In this document: piece by piece, positions 43,899-55,984 of the stretch
Layout of the letters: the number at the start of each line of letters is the position of its first letter
Numbering within the stretch: the stretch's first letter is position 1
Assembly: GCA_964030785.1 (NCBI GenBank)
Contig: OZ034970.1
Span: 38,989,401 to 39,053,400, forward strand
DNA: 64,000 nt
DNA from: Siderastrea siderea
Lineage: Eukaryota > Cnidaria > Anthozoa > Scleractinia > Rhizangiidae
Direction of reading: 5' to 3'
Notes under the pieces: generated by a model
Seen by the model: the letters and a program-made list of their open reading frames with translations, nothing else
The model's database searches: none
What the model was told of the DNA's origin: nothing
Program-made: the position numbers and the translations under genes

Positions 43899-43904
43899 AA
43901 TAAA
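43899..43904 (+). terminator. Polyadenylation signal AATAAA
   Basis: Canonical hexamer 45 bp after the stop codon of the orphan membrane protein. Confidence 0.6.
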
Positions 43905-43919
43905 AAGAATCAACTTAAA

Positions 43920-44929
43920 TGAAGTATTGTTTTATTGGTACTGTTCAACCGATCAGCCTGGGGCTTTAAAAGCTACTCTGCCTTTTTTATTAACCCAAAA
44001 GTGTCCCTAAGTCCTAAGGGTATGTTCGACTGGCCATATTTCAGATTAAGAATAAACCAAATAGTCCTATAAGACTATTTGGCTTATTTAGCTATATATA
44101 ACGTTTAAGGGGCTACTCAAACAGTCCTATCTGATAGCTCTTGCCGACAATCGTCATCGGTTTTTACAGAATGAATGTTAAACGGTCCGTCGCCCAAGCC
44201 CCAACCTCGAAGGCCAGGGGCTGTCCTTTGTTGTGGTTCCCTATCGATCAATCTGGGCTAATTTAAACATCATCACTGCACATAACAAGGTTAAATCGAT
44301 ATCACTTTAACCAAAACGTCCCTATTGTTTAGTTGTTCCAGCTTAGTCTAAAACGGCCGTAGTTTATGCAAAAAAATAAGTGGCGAAGAGGTTTTTCATG
44401 CAGTTTACTGATAGTTTGATAAAGATATTTTATGACAGTTATTACAAATATATGGTCAGAAAAGTTCAACTACTATTGTGTCTTGTATCCCTTCTCCATC
44501 TTAACCCAGAAGTTCCTTTTTTGGCCCAGTATGGCGTTAAATTTTATTCAAATAGCATCTAATTGGAGGTAAATTGGGAAGATTTTTATTTTTGATGCAT
44601 GCCCAGAAGTCAAAATTTAGATTGTTTGCGAACCTAACTTGATCCATATTCGCCTCTTTCTCTCTTTTTTTACCTTTCTTTTTCTTTTATCTTTTATAGC
44701 TTGGTTAGGCTCTTCATTGCCTTCCTCTTCTGCAGAACGGTGTCTGGATAACTTTTCACGAAACTGGAATTTTTTGCTGTTTAGAGTACCAGATGAGTAT
44801 TACTTGACATCGATGTAGCACAAAAAACGTTAATGGTTGATTCTTTTGTCTGTAACTCGGGCAGATTATTTTCTGTTGTATAAAATTTCCATAATGAGGC
44901 AAATATGCAAAGACCTCTCTTTTTTTTTA
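43920..44929. other. Intergenic, no gene seen
   Basis: Contains GACTATTTGG/CCAAATAGTC inverted words near 44055-44085. Small frames have no domain. Confidence 0.35.
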
Positions 44930-45107
44930 TTCCCTGCTAGCAGAGGCCCCTTTTCCTTTGTATTCGCTGAGCTGACGGACGGGACGAAAAGGGACCTCTG
45001 CCATGGGTCGAAACTCCCTTTGATTCAACCGCCGTCCATGGTCCAATCTCGTACCCAGAGTCCACTGGCTTTTTGGTCAGCGGGAGGGCGCCAGTAGAGA
45101 CTCTGGG
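44930..45107. mobile_element. Internally deleted copy of the 49978-51376 element
   Basis: The first 80 bp (TTCCCTGCTAGCAGAGG... to CCATGGGTCG) match the inverse of 51298-51376. The last 80 bp (GTCCATGG... to CTCTGGGG) match the inverse of 49978-50059. In the larger copy the two halves are 1.24 kb apart; here only about 20 bp separates them. Each half is itself a foldback: GCAGAGGCCCCTTTTC with GAAAAGGGACCTCTGC, and CCCAGAGTC with GACTCTGGG. Confidence 0.7.
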
Positions 45108-45109
45108 GT

Positions 45110-46960
45110 CACGGCATTTTTTATCCCAGAAAACGTGGGATTCCGGTTTTAGTGCGCATGCTTAAGTTCAAAACGGAAGTCAAATGTCCCAAAATGGCAG
45201 CCATGTACTCCGTACACCAGAAGGCAGCTCTATACACAGTTGATTCTTACACACGATTGAAGGCAGTCGAAATTTTTGAATGAGAGGAGTAGAGCGAAAG
45301 ATAGAGCGTCTGGCGCCGTCTCTGGTAACGTCTCTGGAGCCTTCGGTGAGTGCCTTTCTTTAATACTTTGGTATCAGAAAATTATAAATACGTAGTGAGT
45401 TCCACATCTTAATTATTATCCAGCTTTATCTTCCAAATCTTTCATATCTTATTTACAATCCCAATATGTATGGATAGTAAAATCGTTGGACGTTACTTTG
45501 GTCATCGAAGTATTTTAGGCTTTACATCAGATTTTCGTATGACCATTGTACAGTTCTTTACTATTTTTTTCTAGATTTTGGTATGGAATTCGAATATTCG
45601 TTTGACCATTTTCTTGCACATAAAATAAGTAATAAATTATTATCGTTTTTCACAACAATTTGCTGTGAGATGCATATTTGCTTCAAATGCTTTTTTGGCC
45701 TCTTTTGTTCCTCTATTGAAAAGGGCATTCCAATATTTCATCATGCGCTCTCCTCCTCCTTCTCTTCCAGTGTCATCTATTATATTGCATGACGAAGACA
45801 CTCAGCTAAAGACCTTGCAGTCCGTGATTGAAGATCTTGTTTTCCTGGTCATCAGTTAAGAGATCATTGACTGGGGAAAGTAGCTGAATCAGCTCCAGGA
45901 AGATGCAACTATTCTAACAGGCTTGGCCATAGGCAGCCAAAAACATTTACCAATCAAAGCTGGAATCTGTTTTTACCAAGGACATTAAAATGTCCTGGGG
46001 TTACTTGGAAACCCTACCCCATCTCAGACCAAAAATGTTCTATATTCTGATCTCATATTAGACTTACGAGTTAAATTTTATTCTCTGTTATTCAGAATGT
46101 ATTATTTTCACACATTTTGTAACAACATAAATTAGAAAGGAAGGCTAGAAAACATCTAATTCGGGCAAAATAAAGAAAGGAACTGTCAACACTGTTTATA
46201 TGAAATTCAAATAAGCAGAAAAGTTTACCCCATCTCAGACTAAAGGGTCAAAATTGGAACTACTTTACTGACTTAATAAGAAGGCCAAAAATAGGAACCC
46301 ATCCAGCAGCCCATACCTGTATGCTGTATATGGGGTAGTAACACCCCTGCCCCCAAAACCCTGAGGAAGATGTATTCTAGGTTTCTCAGCTTGACTTAAA
46401 ATCTATGTGAAGAACTTTTCCCCACTGCTATAATGTGCTGCAAACATTTCAACATTTGTCTGGAGGTTATTCCCAACCACAATTGGGATTTCTAAGTTGG
46501 GACACTGGCAAATTTTTTGCATGGTCATTGTCCGATTACCAACTGTTATTTGAAACTTTGCCAGTGGGGAGTAAAAAATAAAAACATTGTCATTGACAAG
46601 AAGATATAAAATAAAGTAACATAATTATATGAAGACGGAATAATACAGATTAATTTATTATTTTTATTTTGTTCCGGTAGCTGATGTGTATCACCCACTG
46701 TCATGGTTCTTGAAGAGTGTAGATAATGACAGTTTGGTTTACTTTTGATAGTAACATTAATAATTATTGTTATATAGAATTAAAAAATGAATGTGCAGTT
46801 TCAATAAACAACTTCTGCAAAGTATGTGCTTAACTTTATATAAATTAGCCCAAGTCCCCCACGTACGACAATTTCAATGGGCTGCAATTTTATCGATCAC
46901 GATTGGTGAAACCAGTGTAGTCAGTTGTAATAAATGTTTCTTTTTTGTGTGGTAAACATT
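45110..46960. other. Intergenic, no gene recognised
   Basis: AT-rich with scattered short frames. An ACCCCATCTCAGAC word recurs at 46016 and 46226, beside related text at 46318, suggesting a decayed G-rich-ended transposon. Nothing firm. Confidence 0.3.
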
Positions 46961-46962
46961 CC

Positions 46963-47585
46963 GCCGGGGGGGGGGGGGGGCACTTGAAGGGAAGTTTGGG
47001 TGGGGGTGTGCTGCCAAGGCCTTCAAACCCTGACCCTCTTTAAGGCAAAATCCATTCATTTTGCTACCCTGTTTAAGACAAGAGACCTTCTTTTGTGACC
47101 AGAAAAAATTTATTTCAGAAAGTATTTGTTTAAGTAAATGACATCATAGAATTAGATTTGAAAAATTGTTGGCACCACACATGTAGACCACTCACTGCCA
47201 ACGTTCACACCCTGTTCAACGCTTTCAGTCCAGAAATACATACATACATACATAAGCTTTATTTTTTCTCGCTAAATAGTGCTAAATAGTGAAATTGTAT
47301 ACCCTGTTTAACCCTTTAAGCCCCAAATTCATTATACAAATTCTCCTTACTGGTCTCCATAGATTTTATTGATTACTTATTGGGAGACCCTTTTAAAGAC
47401 CAAGACAGTTCATGTTTGGTGATCATTTGCCAAATTCTTATGACCTGAGTGTATGTGTTTTAATACACTGATATGATGAGGAGAAATTTGATGCTGATCA
47501 TTATTGGGGCTTAAAAGGTTAGATGCAAGACCCTGAAAACCATACCCTGTTAAGTGACACAATAAGGGAGTGCCTCCTCCCCCCA
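46963..47585. mobile_element. Poly-G-ended DNA transposon, same type as 4843-6018
   Basis: Begins CCGGGGGG...GGCACTTGAAGGG and ends GGGAGTGCCTCCTCCCCCC, imperfectly inverted. The interior phrase CTTCAAACCCTGACCCTCTTTAA parallels GGTTCAAACCCTTACCCTTCAA near 4902 in the other element. A piggyBac-like MITE is nested inside. Confidence 0.55.
47308..47522. mobile_element. piggyBac-like MITE nested in a poly-G-ended element
   Basis: TTAA, then CCCTTTAAGCCCC at the left and GGGGCTTAAAAGG at the right, then TTAG (one change from TTAA). Homologous throughout to 28616-28833. Confidence 0.8.
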
Positions 47586-47589
47586 GAAA

Positions 47590-49977
47590 ACATTGTATAT
47601 TTTCAATAACACAATTCAAATTCATGTAGGTTATAAAGCTTTGAAGGTATAAGACATTCTTAAAAGTATGACAAAACGTTGTCATCCAAAACATCCAGTG
47701 ATCTTGAATTAACTGGCTGCCAAAACAGCAAATGAAAAGATTTCAATGATATGTGTCGTATGGCAATGCAAATACTGCATTTTCTAATTTATTTAACTTT
47801 CCACTTCAGGATGCCAGTGTTTATTCAGGGCCCAGCCTTAAAATGAGAAATACATGAGTATGTGTCTCATTTTCACAACACATTCACAACATTTATTACC
47901 TAACAGTTATTGCTAGTCAGAGTATAGGTTCAATTTATTTCCAGGACAACACAGGCATCTAAGCATATATGACATAGAGACACGTAAATTTGAGCCCCCT
48001 GCAATCGGAAGCTGTCAGTGTCTGTAGAGGGGGGAAGAATTACTTTCCCATAAAGGGTTTGGGTTTTTTACCCAATCTGGAAAAAAATAGGCTGTATACC
48101 TTTAGACTTTGAAGCTAAATTGGAATTTCCAGAGACATGAGGGAGTCCAAACTGATGCAAAAACCTTCCTTGAGAGGGGTATGGTATTTCCTGGATCCAC
48201 ACAATTTTACGATGTAGAGGTAAAAAAGTTATGTCGGTTATAGCTATATACATCCTTGTAATGTTCATATTTCAAAGGAAATTCTAGGCAAATAATCAGA
48301 ACCACAGAAAAAATAGGAGATTGCCAGATCAGCTCCACTGCTAACAAACATTATTACAAAAAATCATTTATATTCAGATTTGTTTTGTAGTGGTTGTATG
48401 TTTTGCAGTGGTTGTAAGGCTAGCTGTGGAGGGACGTGGACAATTTTCTTTTTATTATAATTTTGAAGCTCTGCTTTTTAAAGATTCACAAAAATACTCA
48501 CTTCAAAGTACCAGTGAAAATCAAAAAGGTTACAGGTTGATAGTCCTGGTCACATATTATTTTCACATCTTAAATTATGATTAACAAAATAGGTTGCATG
48601 AATACATGGGCCCTTTAGCTTGATTGTAACTGGAACTTACTTAAACAAAACATCAATATGTCAGATAGATTAACCTTACTATTAAGGTGTTCAGTTCCAG
48701 GGATAAAGGTCATGACCTTTTGGATAAGGCTGAGCTCCCTTCCACATCTCCATATGCTATGATTTATGATTTGATCTTTTTCTTCTTTTTGACAACTGGA
48801 ACACAATTGTGTCAAGGAAATCAAGAACTACAGTCCTGAGCTCTCTTTTTAATGTCCTCAATTATAAGTGTATGCATTATACTGACCCAGTGAAGTTCAG
48901 TGACGGTGGTTTTGTTTCTTTTCTGAAAATGTGCACAACTGAGGGGCCATGTTATCCATGTTTCTTTTTACACACTCAGTGACAGCTTCACCTTTAATTT
49001 GTTCCCGCAGTTAACATGTTGAATGAAAAAGTATTTGGAAGAATCTAGTATTTCGACACTCGGGTCTCTCAAAGACTTTATAGTTGCATACAGTGTCACT
49101 ATCCTTTTGCATTAAGAACGTGTGTTGAACATTCAAATGTTTCGACGACGAAAGATTTAGTTCTGTTATAAAAAAATGCAGCTTATATTAACTTTAAGTA
49201 CTCCAAAAGAGCTTGATATTTATTATATTGGACTGGGAAAACTTTTCTTTTGCAATAAAATTGATTAAAATATTTTGCAATATAATATTTATTACATGTA
49301 TGGATAGATTTACCTCCACTTTCTCATAACTATCTTCCGCGTCTGTAGGCTTTTGTAGAGGCTTAGAAAGATTGGTTAAGAACAGAGAGACCCTCGTTCT
49401 TGCTCTGTGCTCGTTTTCAATATTCCTCCGTTTTATGTGCGAAGGACTTCGATCCGCGATGGTTCTTCTGTAGTTTTAACTTTCAGTCAAGCTACTTTTC
49501 CTCTTTTCCCTTTCTTTGTTATTGCAGATATTGTTAAAAGTGTCAACCTTTTCAATTATCCCCTTTATTGAAGGACAGGATCGGCAAATTGGAGTTGCTA
49601 CAAACCAGTAAAATGTCAATGTCGTGTTCCGTCGATCGAGTCAGCTATGAGCAGAACGGCCGCGGCAATGATCTTCCATCGAAGCTGCTTGTATTTTCAC
49701 GGTGATTCACCGTCAGACGACAGCATTGCATAGCAAATTACCGCACAAAAACGGCTAAAGTTATTCAGACTGGTACCCGTCCGAAAAATGCTTTATTTAC
49801 CATCAAACTTTCAATGAAACTGAGTTGGTCGCAAGCTTCCGGTTTGTTGGTTACAAGCTACTCAATTAGCCAATCAAAAAAATTACATTTTTCCTTAGGT
49901 TTCCGGTTCAGTGAAATTTCCGCCGTTCCCTTTGTTTTATGATCAGCCAATCAAAAAAATAGATTTTTTCCATTATC
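47590..49977. other. Intergenic, no gene recognised
   Basis: Two AGCCAATCAAAAAAAT words (about 49870 and 49944) lie 75 bp apart just before the next transposon. No frame above 70 codons has a recognisable domain. Confidence 0.3.
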
Positions 49978-51376
49978 CCAGAGTCTCTACTGGCGCCCTC
50001 CCGCTGACCAAAAAGCCAGTGGACTCTGGGTACGAGATTGTCCATGGTCATGGACGGTGGTTTCCGAAACGCATGCTCCCTGTATTGTTTGCTGACCGTA
50101 ACTTGAGCCCACTGTATCTCGCGCATTCCTTTACAGTTATTCCGCTGTCATTTAGTGAGCCCGCATAGTAACATGCCGTCCTGGAAAGAGAACTAAACTC
50201 GTGAAGAGTTACAACGTTTGCTTTCTCTCGTTCTTGTTAACATGGACGACGGAAAGATAAACAATCGAAAGAAGAAGCTCTAAGAAACACTCGTCAAGTT
50301 AAGGAATGGAATTTAGAACGAAGAAAACATCTGTCAAGGCGAAGGACAACCTTCCACCTCCAAAGATTTTTCGAGCTGCGGACTTTCTGTGAAATGCTCC
50401 AGCACTTCTACGAGTCTACGGTAGAGTAAATTACTCATTTGATTGTAAATTTGTAGCGAAATCGCTTTTTAATTGAGGGATTCTTCATATTCCTTACAGT
50501 TTTCTTAAAACTTTTGAAAAACGTGCACAGTTCGCATCACCAAATGCTCTTCAAAATAACTTGCACATCGAGCGAAATCGCTTGCGCGTAGCTTCCCTCG
50601 AAGAAAGAATTGAACGCGTTTCGTCTTCAGAAACAAGTAAAGGCGTGTTTTAATAAATGTATTATTTAGAAAAGCTCACTGTCTCTTCTTCTGTGTACCT
50701 TCATTCATAAAATTTCGAAAAGTAGTAATCTGACCTAAACAGACACAAATGCTCTGTTGTGGTTTGATCTCACGCGCGAGACAACAAGAGAAATCTCTTG
50801 CGGAAATTTTCAAAATTTTGACTTTGACTTTGGCTAATTCTTAATTGACAACTGGTGTATTTTATTTAAAAGTAAGAGATTTTAACTATTCTAGATCAAG
50901 TGAGTGTTGTTTTTTCGAACCTATAAGTTGTCCTTTCGTACTGCACATGGGTTGTTTATTACAAACTGCTAATTTAGTGAAGCGATCATAAAACACACAG
51001 CCTTCAATGGGTTAAATTCTCTTTGATTCCCGGAGTTGTGGTCATGTTAAAAAAGCTTCCTTGTCCAGATAACTTGAAATTAATACCGTAGATTAGACAA
51101 CAACTATCTCTAGACGAACTGTCTACTTTTTTTAGGGTTTTGGTAAACTCGCCATTCACGACAACAAAACTGTGCAGGTGTTTTTTGGCGCGCTAGTTGA
51201 GAAAGGTGGGAGTCGTCAGCTGATCACATGCTAAAAGCATCACGTGACGTTTCGATCGCTAAGTAACCGTGGCGCATGCTCAACACAGTTCAGTTCGACC
51301 CATGGCAGAGGTCCCTTTTCGTCCCGTCCGTCAGCTCAGCGAATACAAAGGAAAAGGGGCCTCTGCTAGCAGGGAA
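49978..51376. mobile_element. 1.4-kb foldback-ended DNA element (long copy)
   Basis: One end is CCCAGAGTCTCTACTGGCGC; the other ends CCTCTGCTAGCAGGGAA. Both ends occur joined, in inverse orientation, at 44930-45107, which defines the element's limits. The interior has no long ORF, so it is non-autonomous or decayed. Family unknown. Confidence 0.6.
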
Positions 51377-51399
51377 TTTTTTTGACTCCGTCGCCTACC

Positions 51400-52010
51400 A
51401 AATTGGTTGCTCGAGGAAAACTAAATCTGATTAAAATATTTGAGTCCGCACATCACCTCAGGGTGTGGCTAGCCACGCTTGACGTAGACTGCTAACAGTC
51501 CCTCTCTAGATGGTCGAGCGGCGAGCGATATGCGACGCAGTGATCAGGCGAGCGAAGCAAAGCTAATGTGACCCGAGGGAAACTGGCTCGCTCATTCGCT
51601 CGTTTTTCGCCCGCCCGCTCGACTGACTAAAAAGGGACGGCTACAGGCAGTCCACGCTTCACGCTCAAACGTAGTTCTACGATCGATCTTTGAGGCTTGA
51701 ATTGGAACCGGAGTAAAATCTGCACTGTTTAAAGACTAGACATCTGTCCGCTCAAGCGTTTAACCCAGAGACGTTAAAACTGATGCTTTCTATGTTCAAC
51801 AGACAAAACTTTTTGACTTACATGAGACCGAAAGACGCCGAGAGGAACATACTAATGTGGCATCACTAGTCCCCAGGCCCTAAATGCTCGGCGTCGACAC
51901 CTTAAGGGAAGGGGGTGGGGGAGAGACACCTAACCACAAATCTTGTGTTGTTGCTAAGGGATTTTTGTGGATGTCATTTTATCATACGCTGCTTTGCAGC
52001 GTTTTGTGCC
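51400..52010. other. Intergenic, GAGCGAGCG-rich segment
   Basis: The tract 51510-51650 is rich in GAGCG/CGCTC words and partly self-complementary (GTCGAGCGGCGAGCG with CGCCCGCTCGAC). No gene. Confidence 0.35.
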
Positions 52011-52018
52011 GCTAGATT

Positions 52019-53212
52019 GGTAGCCTCCCACGCAGTCGTTTTTAGGGGAGTCGTATTACCCTCCTCCCCACAAACGCCTGCTTACCCGAGTTTGACATTC
52101 CTTTCCCATTGTTTTACTTGCGAGACAATCTAACCAATCACCATTGAGGCATTGTCTGACGATGTGCAATCAAATTAGTCGTTATAACATACGCTTCTGT
52201 ATTATATTTCCCCCGATTGTTTTTCCTCAGAGACGCGGGTGTTTCTTGTGCGACGTTTTTATTCCGTCATCTTTCAAAAAAGTTCGAATTTTCTGACAAA
52301 GCGTTGTTAATCTTGCTTGCCTGATCAAGTTCATCGTCAGTGAGGACTTCAGCGCTTCTTAAACTACTGATGGAGCAATGTAATGCGAAGGGAAATACGT
52401 GACTTCTACGACTTGAAAAGGTAAAGAGTAAGACGGCAAAGGACCGAACGAGATGATAAACCGATAAATGAGATGAAAATGTCACACATTGCACAACAAC
52501 CAAGTGCGTTTCAGCAGCGAAATACTCAAGTTCGCTGGCATATCCGCTAACGTTTCTACTATCTTCGCGTCGAAGGGTCAAGGCGATTATTACAACGCGC
52601 GTTCGCACGCTCTTCTCGCATGACATTCCCTGAGCAGAAGGGACTGTTAGTTTACAATCGCTATTTGTGAATACACAGAGCTTATATCTTTTACGATGAA
52701 TTCGTTAGTCAGTTTTAAATCCCTCGACGGATTTCTGCAGATATTCCTGAATTTCTATTAAGACTATTTGAAAGCTCAGAGAATGTAGTTTTGGAAAAAG
52801 TTATTCACGTAATGCCACGCATCACGTTAGAAGGTTTATTGAATCACCCGGTTGCCACGCGATATCATAAATTTAATGTCTAAACAGAGCAAATCGCGCT
52901 CTTAAGTAAATTTGTTTCTCCAAAATTTAAGTTCAATGTGAAATTTGAAAGCTTCGGAAACTTAGTTATCCCTGCATTCAACGATTTTGAGGTGACGTTC
53001 ACTAACATTTTGAAATTTATGTCGCGCGTCATGTTTATCTGCATGTGTTCCCGCCAAAGCGTCCTGCGGTCAAGGTCAACCTACCGGACGTGAGTAGGTA
53101 CAATGTGATTGGCTAAGCGGCGGAAAGGAATGTTGAACTCGGGTAAGCAGGCGTTTGTGGGGAGGAGAGTAATACGACTCCCCTAAAAACGACTGCGTGG
53201 GAGGCTACTAGA
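52019..53212. mobile_element. 1.2-kb DNA element with ~90-bp terminal inverted repeats
   Basis: GTAGCCTCCCACGCAGTCGT at 52019 and its exact complement ending at 53212. Near-perfect pairing continues through TTTTTAGGGGAGTCGTATTA, the CTCCCCACAAACGCCTGC stretch and CCGAGTT, then AACATTCCTTTCC with small differences. A 119-codon minus frame inside (52267-52626) resembles no transposase and is not called. Confidence 0.85.
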
Positions 53213-53310
53213 GTGGTGAAATTTATGAAGATGGCATCTGAGTTTTAAAAATCGACAGTGCACATGCGTCGCTAGCGCCAGTCCCCAACTGCACACTAGT
53301 AGGTAAAATC

Positions 53311-53655
53311 CCTAAAACTCGGACAAGCCATCAGAGACAGCGCGTCACCCAACCGAGAAAGGACTGCACACTAAATATAGTTGGAAGAGAACGAAACCTG
53401 CGTCTGTATTAGGTTTTTATTTTTTAAAATAAAATTCTATAATGGGAAGTCCGGGATTCGAACGCAGCACTGACAGATGCTGGTCACTAGGACCCTAGCC
53501 CTGAACCTCTACACCAACAAGGACAACCACGAGGGATTGTGATTTTTGACGATATTTTAAAGATTGGTTCCAACTGCCCAGGACTTTCTTGGTGTCCAGT
53601 CCATTTTCGGCTTGGGTGACGCGCTGTCTCTAATGGCTTTCAAACTCGGAGGAAC
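53311..53655. mobile_element. MITE with ~50-bp arms enclosing a tRNA-like sequence
   Basis: AGCCATCAGAGACAGCGCGT followed by CACCCAA at the left pairs with TTGGGTGACGCGCTGTCTCT and ATGGCT at the right; outer ACTCGG/CCGAG-type words continue the arms imperfectly. The loop carries the tRNA-like segment 53441-53528. Confidence 0.7.
53441..53528 (-). ncRNA. tRNA-like sequence inside a MITE
   Basis: On the minus strand TTGGTGTAGAGG fits an A box (TRGYNNARNNG) and GCGTTCGAATCCC fits a B box about 45 bp later, followed by GGGACTT-like closing bases. An anticodon arm is not clear, so transcription by pol III is possible but a working tRNA is doubtful. Confidence 0.35.
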
Positions 53656-53659
53656 TAAT

Positions 53660-54700
53660 CTTCTACAGTTACTGTAGAAGATGCATAAATTTATGTACTC
53701 ATGACGTCATAACTTCCATAATATTGCAAATGCCAAGAAACTGATATTCACGTTTGGCACCTTGATGATCGTTGAATATTGGCAAAGTTTTCAGTAACTA
53801 AAACTTTGCGCCGTTTGTGTTTTAGGCTTTCTTTCTTTTCGGGTCGAGCGATCTGACAAATATGGTTGGGACTCGAAAGTCTTGAAAACCTTTCTCATGG
53901 AAAAAATGTGGCCAAGCAGCTTATCTGTGGGAGTTAGGGTTTCAAGATATGATGGTTAGGAGTTTTCTATAGCAACAATATGGTAGTTAAGAGTTCCTCA
54001 CTTTAATTTGTGGTTTCAGTTCGGAACGCTGGACTTCATCACACCTTAATGGATTAGCGTTTAATTTCTGTTTGCTGGCGCAGCAAACTCGACTCTGACC
54101 GTTGGTCTTTAATGTTTTCTTTGTTCCTGCGATTAACATGAGTGTTGCGGTTGTGTCAATTTTCCCTTACCTATATAAATACTGCTTGATTATATAAGCC
54201 GTTGGTTGCTGCCGCATTGTTTACATAATCTTAAAAGTTGAAATTCACCTGCTGAACTGACAGACACCATAACCGAGCATATAAAATTTAATTAACATAC
54301 GAGTTTAAAACGAAAGCACTTTCAAACGTCAGCTCTGAAAATTTCGGGTTCGTTCTCAAGAAGGAATATTTTTTCAGTTTTCAACATTTTCTAGTAATAT
54401 TTGCTACATGTACTACATGTACCAGTCTTTCTTTATTAATCGTACTTTTCGTTTGTCAACTTAATTAAATTTGAGATAATTTATGATAATGCAGAGATCA
54501 AAGAGAAACTGTACATTAGCCCTAATTTAGAGAAAGAAAGATTATACTGGAAAAGCAAATACGAAAAGACATAAGTTTACAGAGTTGCACTTAAGTTGAA
54601 ATTTTATGTCTAGCGCGGTAACTCAAGGAAGCCAAGCAATTGCGTTTAATTAACTGGCTCCACACAAAGGAATTCTCTCTTTTTTACACGCACTGGCGCT
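53660..54700. other. Upstream flank of the GPCR pseudogene
   Basis: AT-rich. TATATAAATACTGC near 54172 could be a TATA element but is more than 500 bp from the ATG. No gene recognised. Confidence 0.3.
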
Positions 54701-54708
54701 GCAGTAGA

Positions 54709-55480
54709 ATGACGACAACAAACCTAACTGGCGATGGAAACCAAGAAACATACCAAGAACAGTATTGCTCGTCACAATTAACTGGGGGTATACACAACCA
54801 TTTGATAAGCCTTTCAGTAGTTAACATTTTTCTGTCTATCACTGCACTTCTGGGGAATACTCTGATCCTAGTTGCCCTTCACAAGGAATCTTCCCTTCAT
54901 CCACCATCCAAAGTCCTTTCTCGCAACCTCGCAACAACTGATCTCTGTGTTGGTATCACAGCAGAGCCTATGATTGCTGCTTACTGGATGATTGTGGTAA
55001 GCGAACGATGGGATATTTGTCGCTACGCTGTATACGCAACTTTCATAACAAGCTACGTGTTGTGCTCAGTGTCTTTGTTGACATTGGCTTCAATAAGCGT
55101 GGATAGACTTCTCGCCCTGTTGTTAGGGCTTAGATACAGACAAGTTGTGACTTTGAGGCGAACGTATGTAACTATAATCTTTTTTGGGGTTGTCTCTATT
55201 GTCGTTTCCATAATGTCTCTTTGGAATTACCTCATTTCGTCGTGGTATAGCTATACTGTTATACCAGTGTCTGGTGACCTCGATCTGACCTCTTTGTCTC
55301 AATGATTACTTTACTGGGCGGTGACATTACAGCCGATTTTGTTATCACTGCCGTATATACGTTGTTTCCAACGCTTAACAACGTTTGCGCAATAATGATA
55401 GGGAACTTAAGCACAGACGTTCTTGAGCCACCGAAAGCATCCGGAAGTTGAATGTTTCCCCTTTGATGCATTTTGTTCCT
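54709..55480 (+). pseudogene. Class A (rhodopsin-like) GPCR, broken after TM4
   Basis: The frame opens at ATG 54709 and stays intact for 198 codons to TGA at 55303-55305. The N-terminus has an NLT sequon. TM1 (about 34-57) has the GN pair; TM2 (73-95) has LATTDL with Asp 2.50; Cys at 104 precedes TM3, which ends DRLLAL (DRL in place of DRY); TM4 (153-175) contains a Trp. It stops in the second extracellular loop, and TM5-7 are not readable: traces such as RIYVVSNA and LEPPKASG appear in shifting frames with stops up to about 55480. The type resembles the adenosine/amine-like receptors expanded in cnidarians; ligand unknown. A short in-frame TTG lies upstream but is not a credible start. Confidence 0.7.
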
Positions 55481-55984
55481 ATCATGTCCATTGTGGCAAG
55501 CCATCAGACGCCAAAACGACGTTCTCCAACCATTGATGGAGAATAAAAGCAAGCCAAACAAAAGAACGCCTGTGTTTAATTTTCCTTAGGGTTTTTAGAC
55601 AACAAGAGCGTTGACCTCCTGGACGTCACGAAGAGAAACTGGACGTCAATTGCTTCCTTGTATGCGCTGGAATCAGTACATGTATCAAGCCACAAACGTC
55701 AAAAGAAAGGCTTTTCTAATCGTGGTGTGAGGGAGAAGCACGACCAAGAAATCGCCTTCTGGTTCGGGACAGCAAACTATAATGGGGCACGTACTCAGGG
55801 ACTCGAGCCCTTCACTCAGTAAACTGCAGTATACAGTCGTTTTTTCTCTTAAGACTCTAGAGAGAAGCGCGCGAGAAAAGGAAAGCGCTAATACGCGAGG
55901 CGCAAAGTGTACACGAGCTTTCCACGGAAATACGCAAAAAATAAGACTGTTTTGCAGTCTACCCACTCATGTCTAAAATACACA

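Noticed and set aside
52267..52626. Transposase inside the 1.2-kb TIR element
   Set aside because: The 119-codon frame shows no DDE or other catalytic pattern and has unremarkable composition.
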